DNA of 64,000 nt from Chryseobacterium tructae (GCF_030409875.1 NZ_JAUFQR010000001.1:4030001-4094000), one strand, 5' to 3'; positions 35,941 through 46,371 are shown, numbered from the stretch's first letter. Made by a program: numbers and translations. The notes: generated by a model not told the origin, from the letters alone.

Positions 35941-37614
35941 TTATTTTTTAACTGCTTTTGTTGCTTTTTTTACAACAGGCGTTTTACTTCCTTTATAAAA
36001 GTTATTATAAGCATATTCTGCTGCTTTTTTCACATCAATCACTCCTCCTGCTGCAGAATAGTCTGTAAAACCGTTGGCTGTACTCAAATTACTTGATTTC
36101 TTCAACGATTCAATGATCTGGTCTGGCTTTAGCTCGGGCATATAAGCCAACAGAACTGCTGCTGCTCCTGATACTACCGGAGAAGCCATAGATGTTCCAT
36201 CTAAATACTCATACTTACTTCCTTTAACTGTTGAATAGATTCTTTCTCCCGGAGCAAAAACATCTACCATTTTCTTATTGAAGTTGGAGAAGCTTGCTCT
36301 AAGCGCATTGTTGTCATTTGTACTTGCCCCTACTACTACTACGTTATTGACAAATGGTTTTTCATCATTCACATTTTTATAATTGGTAGGATATGCCAGG
36401 TGTTCTGCTACATCTTCATTTTCATTACCGGCTGCTTTCACTAAAAGTACTCCTTTGTCTTCAGCATATTTGAAGGCATCCCAAACCACATTCTTACCTG
36501 GAGAAACAGGTTTACCAAAACTCATATTCAGAATTTTAGCTCCATTATCTACGGCATATTTTATTGCATTAGCCACATCTTTATCTCTTTCATCACCATT
36601 AGGAACAGCTCTTACCGTCATAATTTTAGCTACTCTTGAGGCAATACCATGCTGTATTTCTTTTCCTTGTGGGAGTCCTGCAATGATTCCGGCAACGTGA
36701 GTTCCGTGTTCTGCATCAGGCCCTTCGTAGTGATTGTTTCCGTAATTCTTTTCAGAATAGTCGTCATAGTTATCTCCTACAATTTCTTTTCTTGGATCAT
36801 ATGAAAGATCATATTGTTTTGCTGCCGGTGCATAATGATCGATAGCTTCTTTCATATCCTTTTTCATTTTATTTTCGAAATCTGTTGCAGAAACTCCTTT
36901 AAAATCCGGACTTTGAGAAACCTGTCCTAAGATTTCCAAAGCAATTGCTTCCTTTTGATCCGCAGGTTTCTTAATCGCTGCAAGATTTTCTGCAGTCACT
37001 GATTTCCCACCCAATAGTTTAACCATAGTTGGAACCAGCTCATTAATCATAGAATAGGTTCTGAAGTTTTGCTGAGCCTCAACACTCTTCTTTGTGAAAA
37101 GATCCTTCGCTTTCATATACATCGCAAACTCCTCAGGCATTTTAGCTTGATTAGCTTTGTTCTTTGCAGAATCATCCCCTTCAAAGAGAGGCTTGTATTT
37201 GGCAACAACTCTTGTCACTTCCATATTATCGATGTCTATATCACCGTTTTTCCCTCCTATAAAGTTCCATCCGTGAATATCATCGATATATCCGTTTCCA
37301 TCATCATCCTTTCCATTTCCAGGTATTTCATTGGGGTTAGTCCACATATTTTTCACCAATCCCGGATGATCTACCTGTACACCACTATCTAAAACTCCAA
37401 CGATTACTGTTTTAGGTTTTAATCCTTTTGACTCTAAATATTTATATGCATTTTCAGTATTAACTCCATATATTTTTGAAGTTGCAAAATCTTTATGATA
37501 CCACATCATCAGATTTTTATCTTCATTCGGGTCAATACTTTTAGCTTTTGATTCCTGTGCAAAAGAGAATCCAAAACCGGTCAAAAAAACTGCAGCTAAT
37601 AATACCTTTTTCAT
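35941..37614 (-). CDS. Secreted subtilisin-like (S8) serine protease
   Basis: 557 residues with a signal peptide (ending SFAQ). The catalytic triad is D76 (VGVLDSG), H303 (HGTHVAG) and S475 (GTSMASP). An insertion of about 190 residues separates Asp from His, longer than in simple subtilisins and typical of Bacteroidota S8 enzymes. The C-terminus ends in a lysine-rich tail rather than a type IX sorting domain, so it may stay periplasmic or cell-bound. Confidence 0.92.
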   Translation of the reverse strand: MKKVLLAAVFLTGFGFSFAQESKAKSIDPNEDKNLMMWYHKDFATSKIYGVNTENAYKYLESKGLKPKTVIVGVLDSGVQVDHPGLVKNMWTNPNEIPGNGKDDDGNGYIDDIHGWNFIGGKNGDIDIDNMEVTRVVAKYKPLFEGDDSAKNKANQAKMPEEFAMYMKAKDLFTKKSVEAQQNFRTYSMINELVPTMVKLLGGKSVTAENLAAIKKPADQKEAIALEILGQVSQSPDFKGVSATDFENKMKKDMKEAIDHYAPAAKQYDLSYDPRKEIVGDNYDDYSEKNYGNNHYEGPDAEHGTHVAGIIAGLPQGKEIQHGIASRVAKIMTVRAVPNGDERDKDVANAIKYAVDNGAKILNMSFGKPVSPGKNVVWDAFKYAEDKGVLLVKAAGNENEDVAEHLAYPTNYKNVNDEKPFVNNVVVVGASTNDNNALRASFSNFNKKMVDVFAPGERIYSTVKGSKYEYLDGTSMASPVVSGAAAVLLAYMPELKPDQIIESLKKSSNLSTANGFTDYSAAGGVIDVKKAAEYAYNNFYKGSKTPVVKKATKAVKK

Positions 37615-37695
37615 ATACTGATATTTGTTTTAAAGTCATATGCAATCGTCATCTGTTTTTATTTGCAATGAAATTCTGATCGTGACGATTTTATA

Positions 37696-38313
37696 TTAAT
37701 GTTTTATATTTTTTATGTAAACAAGTGATTCTGGGCCTTTGTTACAAATAAGATCCACAACCGATAAATCTTCCAAAAATCCTAATTTGTCTGAGAAAGT
37801 TTGGTAATAGCTTTCCATTTCAAACTCTGAAGGAAGTTTTGCAGAAAATTTCTCTCTGAAATTGATTCCTTCTGGATTTTTGATATATTCTTCATTCAAA
37901 GAGTGTGCCTTTTCTGTTTTTAATATCTGTTGGATGATTTCTAACCCTTTAAGGTTAAAATCCAAAAGAAACTTTTCTTTCAAATCAAAGATCTTTCTGA
38001 ATTTATCTTCATAGTACTCGAAATAAGGTGAACTCTGATATGCTGTTTGAATAGATTTCCAGTGAAGTGTTCTCCAGTCTTCTCTGTAAGAAATCTCAAT
38101 ATCTTTAAATTCTCTTTTCCCATTATGATTAATAGGGATAATCAAAGATAATTTTCCGTTGGCTCCATAGATATTCGCTCTGTTTCTATAGGTTTGCTTT
38201 GGAAAGTTTTCAAACTGTTCAAATACAACTTCGCTTTCAGCATTTAAAAACACTGAAAACCATGAAACCGGTGGCATATAAAATACCGGCAATAAAACAT
38301 TCTTCATATTCAT
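37696..38313 (-). CDS. WbqC-family protein
   Basis: 205 residues. FYMPPVSWFSVFLNAE near the start, then NRANIYGANGKLSLIIPI and WRTLHWKSIQTAYQSSPYFEYYED, are the conserved elements of the WbqC-like family (PF08889 type). Members often lie in O-antigen or surface-glycan loci, but the reaction is not established. It is just downstream of lepB in the same direction. Confidence 0.85.
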   Translation of the reverse strand: MNMKNVLLPVFYMPPVSWFSVFLNAESEVVFEQFENFPKQTYRNRANIYGANGKLSLIIPINHNGKREFKDIEISYREDWRTLHWKSIQTAYQSSPYFEYYEDKFRKIFDLKEKFLLDFNLKGLEIIQQILKTEKAHSLNEEYIKNPEGINFREKFSAKLPSEFEMESYYQTFSDKLGFLEDLSVVDLICNKGPESLVYIKNIKH

Positions 38314-38370
38314 AATACAAAAATGAAGTATTTTTTCAAATACTTCATTCTATTTTAAGTTTAATTTTAT

Positions 38371-40020
38371 TTATAACTCGTCTTCTGTTTTTTTCTTTTT
38401 GAATAATTTCACAAAATACTCCCAACCGAAGAATAATATTAAAATCATTGCGGCAATCCACCAGTATGAAGTTTTATTAGCTTCTCCTGTATTGGTTGCC
38501 TTAAACATTCTGTCCCAACGGATCTTGAATGGTGCCTGATATGTAGAACTGCTGTCTGCAAAAGCTCCTTGAAGACTCATCCATGTAAACATTGGTTTTC
38601 CAACGATATTTTCTTCCGGAACGAAACCAAAAAATCTTGCATCTAATGAAGCATCTCTGTTATCCCCAACCATCATATAATAATCTTGCTGGATTGTATA
38701 TTGATTGGCTTCTTTTCCGTTGATAAAGATCTTTCCGTTCTTTTTCTCTAAGCTGTTATGCTCATATTCGGAAATAATCCACTGGAACATTGGAAGCGTT
38801 TCATTGTTGATGGCTACCACATCACCCTTCTTAGGAATTCTTACAGGGCCATACCAGTCCTGATTCCATGGCTTATTTACTGGAAATATAGACTGTGTTG
38901 TATCAATTTTTGTTCTGGCATCATCTCTATAAGCGATTGCAGCTTCTCCTTTCACAGAAACATCTTCTTTCATGTCAACCACGTGAGGAAGTTCTTTGAT
39001 ATCTTTAGCAATTTTATCCGTTAGACCTTGGAAGCCATAAATAAATCCGCCGTTGTTCTGCTGTATTTCCTGTACCGGTAAAAATCCGTAAGCTTTATAT
39101 AATGTAGGAATGTCTAACTGGCTGTCAGTGGTTACAATATATCTGTGTTGTACTTCCTGATCTCCTAAAACAACTTCCGGCTTTCCATTCACGAAAAGTC
39201 TTCCGGCTCTCATTTCAAAAGTATCTCCGGCAGTCGCTACGCATCTTTTTACATAAGGATCTTTTCTATCGATAGCAGCATGCACTGAATCCTGAGGATA
39301 GTTGAAAACAACTACATCATTTTTCTGTGGTTTATTGAATTGCAGGATTCTTGTATATGGTAATTTTACTCCGTCTACATAAGATTTAGGATCATCTTTT
39401 GGATTTCCTTTCTGTCCTGTATCCATAATCGTTCCCTGAAGGAAAGGTATTGCCAAAGGACGCATTGGAAGTCTATATCCATAGCTCCATTTATTTACGA
39501 AAAGGAAATCTCCTACCAATAATGTTCTTTCCATGGAACCTGTAGGAATTCCGAACGGCTGTGTTACAAAAACGTGGATAATGGTTGCAAATACTACGGC
39601 GAAAGTAATAGATCCCAAAAATGTATCTTTCTTTTTAGCCTCTTTTTCTTCATCTGTAAGATACAGATCATTAGCATTTTCATCTTCCAGTTCTACCTCT
39701 TTAGAATAGTTGATAGTTGCCATATAGATGAACGGAAGAATCACAGTAAGAATCTGATCCTTGAAAAGGGTTTTTCCGAACTTCTTCACTAAATAAAGAT
39801 GGAAAACAGACATCATGATGGGGCCTACAATCGGAAGATAGGAAAGGATTGCCCACCATTTCGGATGTTTCGTTTCTTTCAGGATAATGAAATAGTTATA
39901 GAAAGGTATAAATGCAAATAAAGGGCTATACCCCATTTTTTTAAACAACTTCCATGTTGAAATCCCCATTAATACGGATAAAATGAGGACATACACTGTA
40001 TACGTTAAAAAATAATTCAT
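38371..40020 (-). CDS. lepB: Signal peptidase I
   Basis: 549 residues, longer than the usual 250-350. An N-terminal region with several membrane helices (about 1-115, including FAFIPFYNYFIILKETKHPKWWA) precedes the catalytic domain. The nucleophile is S162 in IPTGSMERTLL and the general base K258 in YVKRCVATAGD. The MMVGDNRDASLDARFFGFVP box E is intact. A large insertion lies between boxes D and E, as is common in Bacteroidota. It cleaves signal peptides of exported proteins. dapB lies upstream. Confidence 0.95.
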   Translation of the reverse strand: MNYFLTYTVYVLILSVLMGISTWKLFKKMGYSPLFAFIPFYNYFIILKETKHPKWWAILSYLPIVGPIMMSVFHLYLVKKFGKTLFKDQILTVILPFIYMATINYSKEVELEDENANDLYLTDEEKEAKKKDTFLGSITFAVVFATIIHVFVTQPFGIPTGSMERTLLVGDFLFVNKWSYGYRLPMRPLAIPFLQGTIMDTGQKGNPKDDPKSYVDGVKLPYTRILQFNKPQKNDVVVFNYPQDSVHAAIDRKDPYVKRCVATAGDTFEMRAGRLFVNGKPEVVLGDQEVQHRYIVTTDSQLDIPTLYKAYGFLPVQEIQQNNGGFIYGFQGLTDKIAKDIKELPHVVDMKEDVSVKGEAAIAYRDDARTKIDTTQSIFPVNKPWNQDWYGPVRIPKKGDVVAINNETLPMFQWIISEYEHNSLEKKNGKIFINGKEANQYTIQQDYYMMVGDNRDASLDARFFGFVPEENIVGKPMFTWMSLQGAFADSSSTYQAPFKIRWDRMFKATNTGEANKTSYWWIAAMILILFFGWEYFVKLFKKKKTEDEL

Positions 40021-40151
40021 AATTTTTTTGTGCCTATTCTTATGATATAAACGATAAATGATGAGTAATAAACGAGAATAGCTGTTCTGCTATTAACAAT
40101 TCACTATTCATCATTTTCATATTGGTCTGCAATTTACAGAATTTGTTACAA

Positions 40152-40853
40152 TTAAAGTCCTAAAACATCCTTCATTCCGAAGTTTCCTTTTTTGTCTTTG
40201 ATCCACTCAGCTGCAACTACCGCTCCTAATGCAAAGCCATTTCTGTTGAATGCAGTATGTTTGATCTCAATTTCATCCACTTCACTTCTATAGAAGACAC
40301 TATGAGTTCCAGGTACTTCATCTTCGCGAATTGCGAAAATTCCAAGCTGAGTTCCTTCTGTTTCTTCCAGTTTCCACGCGTCAAATTTCGAATTGTTATT
40401 GATAATTCCTTCTGCGATAGAGATGGCAGTTCCGCTTGGGGCATCTTTTTTATGGATATGGTGAATTTCTTCCAGCTGACAAGAGTATTCATCTACATTC
40501 TTCATCAGACCAGCCAGTTTTTCGTTTAAAGCAAAAAATAAGTTAACGCCTAAACTAAAATTCGAACCATATAAAAATGCGGTATCATTATCTACCGCTA
40601 ATTTTTCTATTTCAGCTTTTTTCTCCAGCCATCCTGTGGTTCCGCAAATTACCGGAGTTTTATTTTCAAGGCAAGCTTTGATATTGTCGTATGCAACTTC
40701 CGGTAAGGAAAATTCGATCACAACATCTGGATTGTTAAGATTTTCAGCAGTTGGGGTTTCCTTCAGGCGGGCAACAACTTCGTGACCTCTTTTCTGTGCG
40801 ATCTCATCAATGATCTTACCCATTTTACCGTAACCAACTAATGCTATTTTCAT
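40152..40853 (-). CDS. dapB: 4-hydroxy-tetrahydrodipicolinate reductase
   Basis: 233 residues from the start at 40853, chosen because the NAD(P)-binding motif GYGKMG then sits at the family's usual position; an in-frame ATG ten codons upstream is possible. The catalytic segment EIHHIHKKDAPSGTA with His and Lys is complete. It reduces the dihydrodipicolinate precursor in lysine and diaminopimelate synthesis. It is followed by lepB and preceded by a DUF5683 gene and parB/parA in the same direction. Confidence 0.95.
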   Translation of the reverse strand: MKIALVGYGKMGKIIDEIAQKRGHEVVARLKETPTAENLNNPDVVIEFSLPEVAYDNIKACLENKTPVICGTTGWLEKKAEIEKLAVDNDTAFLYGSNFSLGVNLFFALNEKLAGLMKNVDEYSCQLEEIHHIHKKDAPSGTAISIAEGIINNNSKFDAWKLEETEGTQLGIFAIREDEVPGTHSVFYRSEVDEIEIKHTAFNRNGFALGAVVAAEWIKDKKGNFGMKDVLGL

Positions 40854-40911
40854 GTAATCTTTTTTATTTATTGTTACATTCAACCTTTCGGTTCTCTGTA
40901 TGTATTATATA

Positions 40912-41549
40912 TTAAAATCTATAACTTAAAGCGAATCCTGTTTTTGGAGAATCAAAACCATATTGGTCCTGAATCACAGATGGCTTAAAAGTCAGATCAG
41001 GGTCATGGCGGCTTTCATAAAGATGAGCGTCCACTACTGCATCTACAATATTTAAAATATAGATCAGTCCTGTAATGGCAATAGCATAATCTCTTTGTCT
41101 TTTTGCCCTATCCTGCGCATTTCCTAACGCTTTCTTATCTAGCCAAGGGCGAGCATCCACGAATTCATTAGGTGTGCCATTTAATTTGGCCACATAATAT
41201 TCGCGGTATTTCCTGTATTGATTATCATTCCATACAGCAATACCTACTCCAGCTCCTACTGCTCCCCAAACAATTGGGATCTTCCAGTATTTCTTGTTGT
41301 AGAACTGCCCTAATCCCGGCAATACTGCAGAATACAATCCTGCTCTGGTAGGATTAAGTTTATCGTTTTTTTGGTAGGCCCATTGGCTTTTTCCAGATCT
41401 TCGATAATCTTTGCTTCTGTTTTGGTTGGTTTTACCAAACGAAGTTCCTCTTTCGGAGGTGTCTGTACCCGAACAGTATCAATAGGCGCAACTTGTGAGT
41501 AAGCCAATACAGCAATACACAAGAAAAATGTGAAAAATATTTTCTTCAT
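40912..41549 (-). CDS. DUF5683 family membrane protein (frameshifted)
   Basis: A signal peptide and a proline/lysine-rich N-terminal part lie in one frame; the second frame has the conserved LYSAVLPGLGQFYNKKYWKIPIVWGAVGAG and a second hydrophobic segment. The break is in the seven-T run at 41366-41372; an eighth base restores P-T-K-K-N-D-K-L-N-P-T-R-A-G-L. Repaired length is 212 residues. Function is unknown. It starts exactly where parB ends, so it belongs to the parAB transcript. Confidence 0.8.
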
Positions 41550-42439
41550 TTATTTAATATGGGATAAAATATATTCCAGTTCTTCTTCATTTTTGAAGTC
41601 CAGGACAATTTTACCTTTTTTACCATTTCCAGAAGCTTTGATCTCCACTTTTACATCCAGGATGTCAGCAATGGTCTTCTGAGCTCTTTTATAGTTATTG
41701 GATAACTCGGCACTTACTTTTTTAGCAGCCGGAGATTTTGGATTTTTAAATGCAGCCGCAGCTTGTTCAGCCTGACGTACATTCAGCTTTTCTTTAATGA
41801 TCAGATCGAATAAAATCTGTTGGTTTTCTTCACTTTCAAGACTGATGATTGCTCTCCCATGTCCAGCAGAAATTTCACCGCTTCTGATAGCATTCTGAAT
41901 ATCCGGATTCAATCTTAACAATCTGATTGAATTGGTAATTGTACTTCTATCTTTCCCTATTCTCTGGCTAAGATTTCCTGAGTAAGACCTATTTCTTCTA
42001 AAAGCCTGTGATAAGTAAGAGCAATTTCAATAGCATCAAGATCTTCTCTCTGAATGTTTTCAACAAGAGCCATTTCAAGAAGCTCCTGATCATTTACTAA
42101 ACGGATGTACGCAGGAACTGTCGTTAAACCAGCAATTTTACTTGCTCTGTAACGTCTTTCCCCGGATATGATCTCAAATTTCTCACCGTCTTTTCTTAAG
42201 GTAATTGGTTGGATGATCCCTAAGTTTTTAATAGACTGTGCTAATTCCTCTAATGCTTTTTCATCAAAATAAGTTCTCGGCTGCGTCGGGTTCGGATATA
42301 TATCTTCAAGCGCAACTTCTACAATATTTCCCACGAACTTGTCTGCTCCCTCATCTGTAGCGGAGTTGACAGTTGCTTTGGATTCTGCACTTAAAATGGC
42401 GCCCAAGCCGCGTCCCATAGCTCTTTTTTTGTCCTTCAT
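41550..42439 (-). CDS. parB: Chromosome partitioning protein ParB (frameshifted)
   Basis: The N-terminal frame has RGLGAIL, the IYPNPTQPRTYFD and SGERRYRASKIAGL boxes of the CTPase domain, and ENIQREDLDAIE. The second frame has the end of the helix-turn-helix and IRSGEISAGHGRAIIS, plus the C-terminal dimerisation part. The break is near 41968-41973: one more base gives Q-E-I-L-S-Q-R-I-G-K-D-R-S-T-I-T. Repaired length is 296 residues, normal for ParB. With ParA it segregates replication origins. Confidence 0.93.
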
Positions 42440-42507
42440 AGATATAATTGATAAATGATGTTTGTTAAGTGATGGCTACCATTCACCTATTGGCCATTAT
42501 TATTAAT

Positions 42508-43280
42508 TTAATTCTTTATTAAGTTTTCGTTCTTTAAAAGAACTTCTTCAGCTAACTGAATATACTGAACAGCCCCTTTACTTTCGGCATCATAGTTCAG
42601 GATACTTTCTCCGAAGCTCGGAGCTTCACTCAATCTTACATTTCTGCTGATGATGGTTTCAAAAACCATTTCCGGGAAGTGAAGATTTACTTCTTCTACT
42701 ACCTGATTAGATAGTCTTAATCTGCTATCATACATGGTAAGAAGAAGACCTTCTATTCCAAGATCTTTGTTATGGATCTTCTGAACGTTTTTAACGGTGT
42801 TCAAAAGCTTCCCAAGCCCTTCTAATGCAAAGTACTCACACTGAATCGGAATAATTACCGAGTCTGCTGCTGTAAGGGCATTTACTGTAATCAAACCTAA
42901 ACTCGGTGCACAGTCTATGATAATATAGTCATAATCATCCCTTACACTCGCTAATGCTTTTTTCAGCATATATTCACGATCTTCTTTGTCTACCAATTCG
43001 ATTTCCGCTGCTACCAAGTCAATATGTGATGGAATAATATCCAGATTCGGCGTTGCCGTTCTTTGATACAAACCCTTGTATCCGCACTATGCTCCAGTAG
43101 ATTATATGTGGAATACTGAACATCTTCTACTCCCAAACCAGATGTAGCATTGGCCTGAGGGTCAGCGTCAATGATCAATATTTTTTTTTCCAATACTCCT
43201 AATGCTGCTGCCAAGTTTACAGCGGTAGTAGTTTTTCCTACCCCACCTTTTTGATTAGCAATACCTATGATTTTTGCCAT
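42508..43280 (-). CDS. parA: Chromosome partitioning ATPase ParA (frameshifted)
   Basis: A deviant Walker A motif KGGVGKTTT and [15 protein letters not shown] lie in the first frame; [17 protein letters not shown] and the C-terminal half lie in the second. The break is in the three-A run at 43070-43072 (coding GGGTTTGTATC): one more T gives [12 protein letters not shown]. Repaired length is 257 residues, the standard size. The start at 43280 ([10 protein letters not shown]) is preferred over one seven codons upstream. parB follows. Confidence 0.95.
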
Positions 43281-43390
43281 TATTAGAACTTTAAGTTTCA
43301 AAAATACACTTTTTTCTTTGCTCCCGATAGATGGAGAAAATCAAAATTGAGTTAAAATATTGTTAATAAGCAATTTAACGATAAAAAAAA

Positions 43391-43420
43391 TTATCCACAA
43401 AAAAAATTCTTTGTGGATAA
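43391..43420. other. Inverted pair of DnaA-box sequences forming a hairpin
   Basis: TTATCCACAAA (43391-43401) and TTTGTGGATAA (43410-43420) are perfect arms. Each contains the exact DnaA-box consensus TTATCCACA. The stretch lies between tonB and parA in AT-rich DNA. On the minus strand the hairpin is followed by a T run, so it could simply be the tonB terminator. Confidence 0.5.
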
Positions 43421-43443
43421 CTATTAAAAATTGATTTTTGATA

Positions 43444-44290
43444 TTAATTATCAAACTTCATGGAGATTGGAAACTTGAAGTAACTTCTTACAAATTCACC
43501 TTTTTTATTTTTGGCAGGAATCCAGATTCCTTTGTTTGAAATTGCCTTCACTGTTCTGATTGCCTCATTGTTAAAATCGGCATTGGTTCCGTTAGCTTTT
43601 ACCCCTGAGATTGTTCCGTCCATTTCTACAATGAACGTAACCGTAGTTTTTATTAGTTCTTCTGATTCAATACTTGATCCATCGAAGTTGTTCATCACTT
43701 TGTTCTGAAAGAGTCTATACCGCCTTTAAAGCTGGCTTCTACCCCAAGATCGCCTGCGTCTACAATCTTAGTCTTATCTACAGGATCCTGAATGGCTGGC
43801 GGCGGAGTATTGATTACCGACCCAGTAGGTACAGTTGTCGTTACATGGGTATTCGGAGTCACCACCTCGCCTTTAAAATGATCTGTAAAGCCTGCTACAG
43901 CATCATCCGGAACAGGATCTTTTTCACATTGTCCTGAGCTGTACTTGATGGTGTTGGAACTGTGCTGTCAAATGTTTTTTTATCAGGCGCAGATGCTGGT
44001 TTTACAGGTGTAATGGTCACAGGTGGATCTTTCTCCGGTACATCAACCACATGAAAGATTCTCTTTCCGTCATCTCCGGTTCTCTGGACAGGTGCGTCTG
44101 TTTTAAAGGCAGAAATTACCGCTGGTGTTAGAGAGACTGCCGCCATTAGGCTTACTCCTATAAAAAGTGCTTTGGTTAATATTCTATCTGATTCGTTTCT
44201 TAATACATAGGCACCGTATTCTTTGTTTCGGTGCTCAAAAAGAACTTCGTTGAAGCGAAATTCCTGGTTTTGATTCTGGTGTTTCATCAC
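43444..44290 (-). CDS. Energy transducer TonB (two frameshifts)
   Basis: A short cytoplasmic N-terminus (NKEYGAYVLR, typical of Bacteroidota TonB), a membrane helix (about 39-61), a proline-rich periplasmic spacer, and a C-terminal TonB domain (TVTFIVEMDGTISGVKA, then GIWIPAKNKKGEFVRSYFKFPI). Frames change at 43920-43924 and at 43699-43701, both in T runs. One more base at each point gives a continuous protein of 282 residues. TonB passes energy to outer-membrane receptors such as the one at 23650. Confidence 0.9.
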
Positions 44291-44483
44291 TATTACTATT
44301 TAAACTGTTAAAAAATGTGATTATTAGTTTGATTAGTTCTTATCGATAAGCAATGTTTCAATATCAAAAGATCTGCCAGAATTTTATCAAAACAACATAA
44401 TATTATAAAATTTTATGAAAATGTTTAAAATTTAACATTTTAAACATTGAAAATACACACCTAAAATCCATCAAAATATTGAG

Positions 44484-44783
44484 TTACGTAAAAATCATCA
44501 GTACCATTATCAATGGTATTAATAATCCCACCGCATTGATAATAATGAGAATTACTGAACTGATCTTTGTTTTTTTATAGCTTTTAGCGGCAAAATATAT
44601 AGCAGCAACACTAAACAGCAAACTACAAACAACAAATAACATCAGCAGAAAATTACTGCGGATATTTATTGGGAATCCTAAATAAACACTTAGTAAAACA
44701 GCATATGCAATCGTAAAGTATAAGCTAATTACAATATTGTCCAGAAAACGCTGGGGTATTTTATTTTCTTCCATATATTTCAT
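44484..44783 (-). CDS. Small membrane protein of unknown function
   Basis: 99 residues with three hydrophobic segments (about 15-35, 42-64 and 74-98) and short charged loops. A second in-frame start lies three codons downstream. No family recognised. The spacer to tonB (44291-44483) holds only AT-rich sequence. Confidence 0.65.
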   Translation of the reverse strand: MKYMEENKIPQRFLDNIVISLYFTIAYAVLLSVYLGFPINIRSNFLLMLFVVCSLLFSVAAIYFAAKSYKKTKISSVILIIINAVGLLIPLIMVLMIFT

Positions 44784-44927
44784 TTACGCTTTTTCTTAAA
44801 ACAAAAGTATACAAAAATTCAAAACTGAAATTATTCCCTTACAGTTTAAATGTACTCTTAATAAATTGTAAATATTTAAAATAAAAGAGGATTATAAAAT
44901 GAGTATTGCCAAGTAAAATCTCAGTAC

Positions 44928-44960
44928 AACCATGTCAAGGTTTAAAACCTTGACATGGTT
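44928..44960. repeat. Perfect 16-base inverted repeat
   Basis: AACCATGTCAAGGTTT and its exact complement, separated by one base. There is no T run, so it is not a typical terminator. It stands between the small membrane protein gene and purA and looks like a dispersed palindromic repeat. Confidence 0.8.
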
Positions 44961-45004
44961 GGATAAGCAAAATAAAACGAAAGCTCATTCATTTTTAGAC
45001 AAAA

Positions 45005-45034
45005 AAAGAGACCATCAAATCGGACAGTCTCTTT
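45005..45034 (-). terminator. Terminator of purA
   Basis: AAAGAGAC (45005-45012) pairs with GTCTCTTT (45027-45034). On the minus strand seven T residues follow. Confidence 0.8.
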
Positions 45035-45058
45035 ATACTTTATTATGTTCTAAGAATA

Positions 45059-46345
45059 TTAGAATAATTCTTTTCTGATAATGTTCTGACTTCTTTCAGG
45101 ACCTACAGAAACTAAATATACATTAATTCCTAAGTATTTTTCAATAAACTCGATGTACTTCTGAGCATTGTCTGGAAGTTCATCATAGCTTCTCGCTTTT
45201 GTGATATCTTCCGCCCAACCTGGTAAATCCTGATAGATTGGCTCATAGTTATACAACTTCTCTGTTGACGAAGTAAAGTAATCAATAATTTTTCCGTCTT
45301 CAGTTTTGTAGTGCGTAACGATTTTAAGGTTTTCAATTCCTGTAAGAACATCAAGCTTGGTAATAACAAGGTTATTGATTCCGTTGATCATACAAGCATG
45401 CTTCAAAGATACAAGGTCTAACCAACCTGTTCTTCTTGGTCTCCCTGTAGTAGCACCGAATTCACCTCCAATTTGTCTGATTTTCTCACCTAATTCATTA
45501 TCTAATTCAGATGGGAAAGGCCCGTTTCCTACTCTTGTACAGTATGCTTTTGCCACACCGATCAGGTTTTGAAGTGACGTTGGTGGAACTCCTGCTCCTG
45601 AACAAACTCCTCCTGTAGATGGAGAAGATGAAGTTACGTATGGATAAGTACCGAAGTCAATATCAAGCATTAATGCTTGAGCTCCTTCAAATAAAACATT
45701 TTTACCGTCTCTGATCGCTTCGTTTAATTCTAATTCAGTATCAACGATTCTATCCTGAAGCTGTTTTCCGATTTCTAAATATTCATTATAGATCTCTTCA
45801 ACATCTAAAGCTGGTTTTCCGTAATATTTTTCAAAAAGAGAGTTCTTAACTTTTAGGTTTTTCTCAATTTTATCTCTTAAAATCTCAGGGTTTAATAGGT
45901 CAACCATTCTGATTCCGACTCTTGCGATTTTATCTTCATAGCAAGGTCCGATTCCTTTTTTGGTTGTTCCGATCTGAGTTCCGCCGTGTTCCTCTTCACG
46001 GTAAGTATCCAAAAGGATGTGGTAAGGCATGATAACATGCGCTCTTCTGCTGATAAAAATGTGATCTGTTCTCAAGTTTTTGCTCTCGATCTGACCAACT
46101 TCTCTAATAAAAGACTTAGGGTTTACCACTACTCCGTTCGCAATGATACATTTCCCTTTGCATTGAAGAACTCCTGAAGGAAGAAGGTGTAGAACGAATT
46201 TTTCCTCACCAACATAAACCGTGTGACCTGCGTTGTCTCCCCCTTGGAAACGCACTACATAGTCTGATTTTGCAGATAAAACATCCGTGATTTTACCTTT
46301 ACCTTCATCTCCATACTGAAGACCTACAACTACATAAGTTGACAT
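45059..46345 (-). CDS. purA: Adenylosuccinate synthetase
   Basis: 428 residues of normal length. The GTP-binding loop GDEGKGK is near residue 12, with GGDNAGHTV, QIGTTKKGIGPCYEDK and the GRPRRTGWLD segment all intact. It joins IMP and aspartate using GTP, the first committed step to AMP. It has its own promoter and terminator. Confidence 0.98.
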   Translation of the reverse strand: MSTYVVVGLQYGDEGKGKITDVLSAKSDYVVRFQGGDNAGHTVYVGEEKFVLHLLPSGVLQCKGKCIIANGVVVNPKSFIREVGQIESKNLRTDHIFISRRAHVIMPYHILLDTYREEEHGGTQIGTTKKGIGPCYEDKIARVGIRMVDLLNPEILRDKIEKNLKVKNSLFEKYYGKPALDVEEIYNEYLEIGKQLQDRIVDTELELNEAIRDGKNVLFEGAQALMLDIDFGTYPYVTSSSPSTGGVCSGAGVPPTSLQNLIGVAKAYCTRVGNGPFPSELDNELGEKIRQIGGEFGATTGRPRRTGWLDLVSLKHACMINGINNLVITKLDVLTGIENLKIVTHYKTEDGKIIDYFTSSTEKLYNYEPIYQDLPGWAEDITKARSYDELPDNAQKYIEFIEKYLGINVYLVSVGPERSQNIIRKELF

Positions 46346-46371
46346 ATTTTACTTTTGTTTTAAGATTCGTG

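Noticed and set aside
42508..43301. Separate ParA-like pseudogene fragments
   Set aside because: One base restores a standard 257-residue ParA with all motifs. Sequence error is the simpler explanation.
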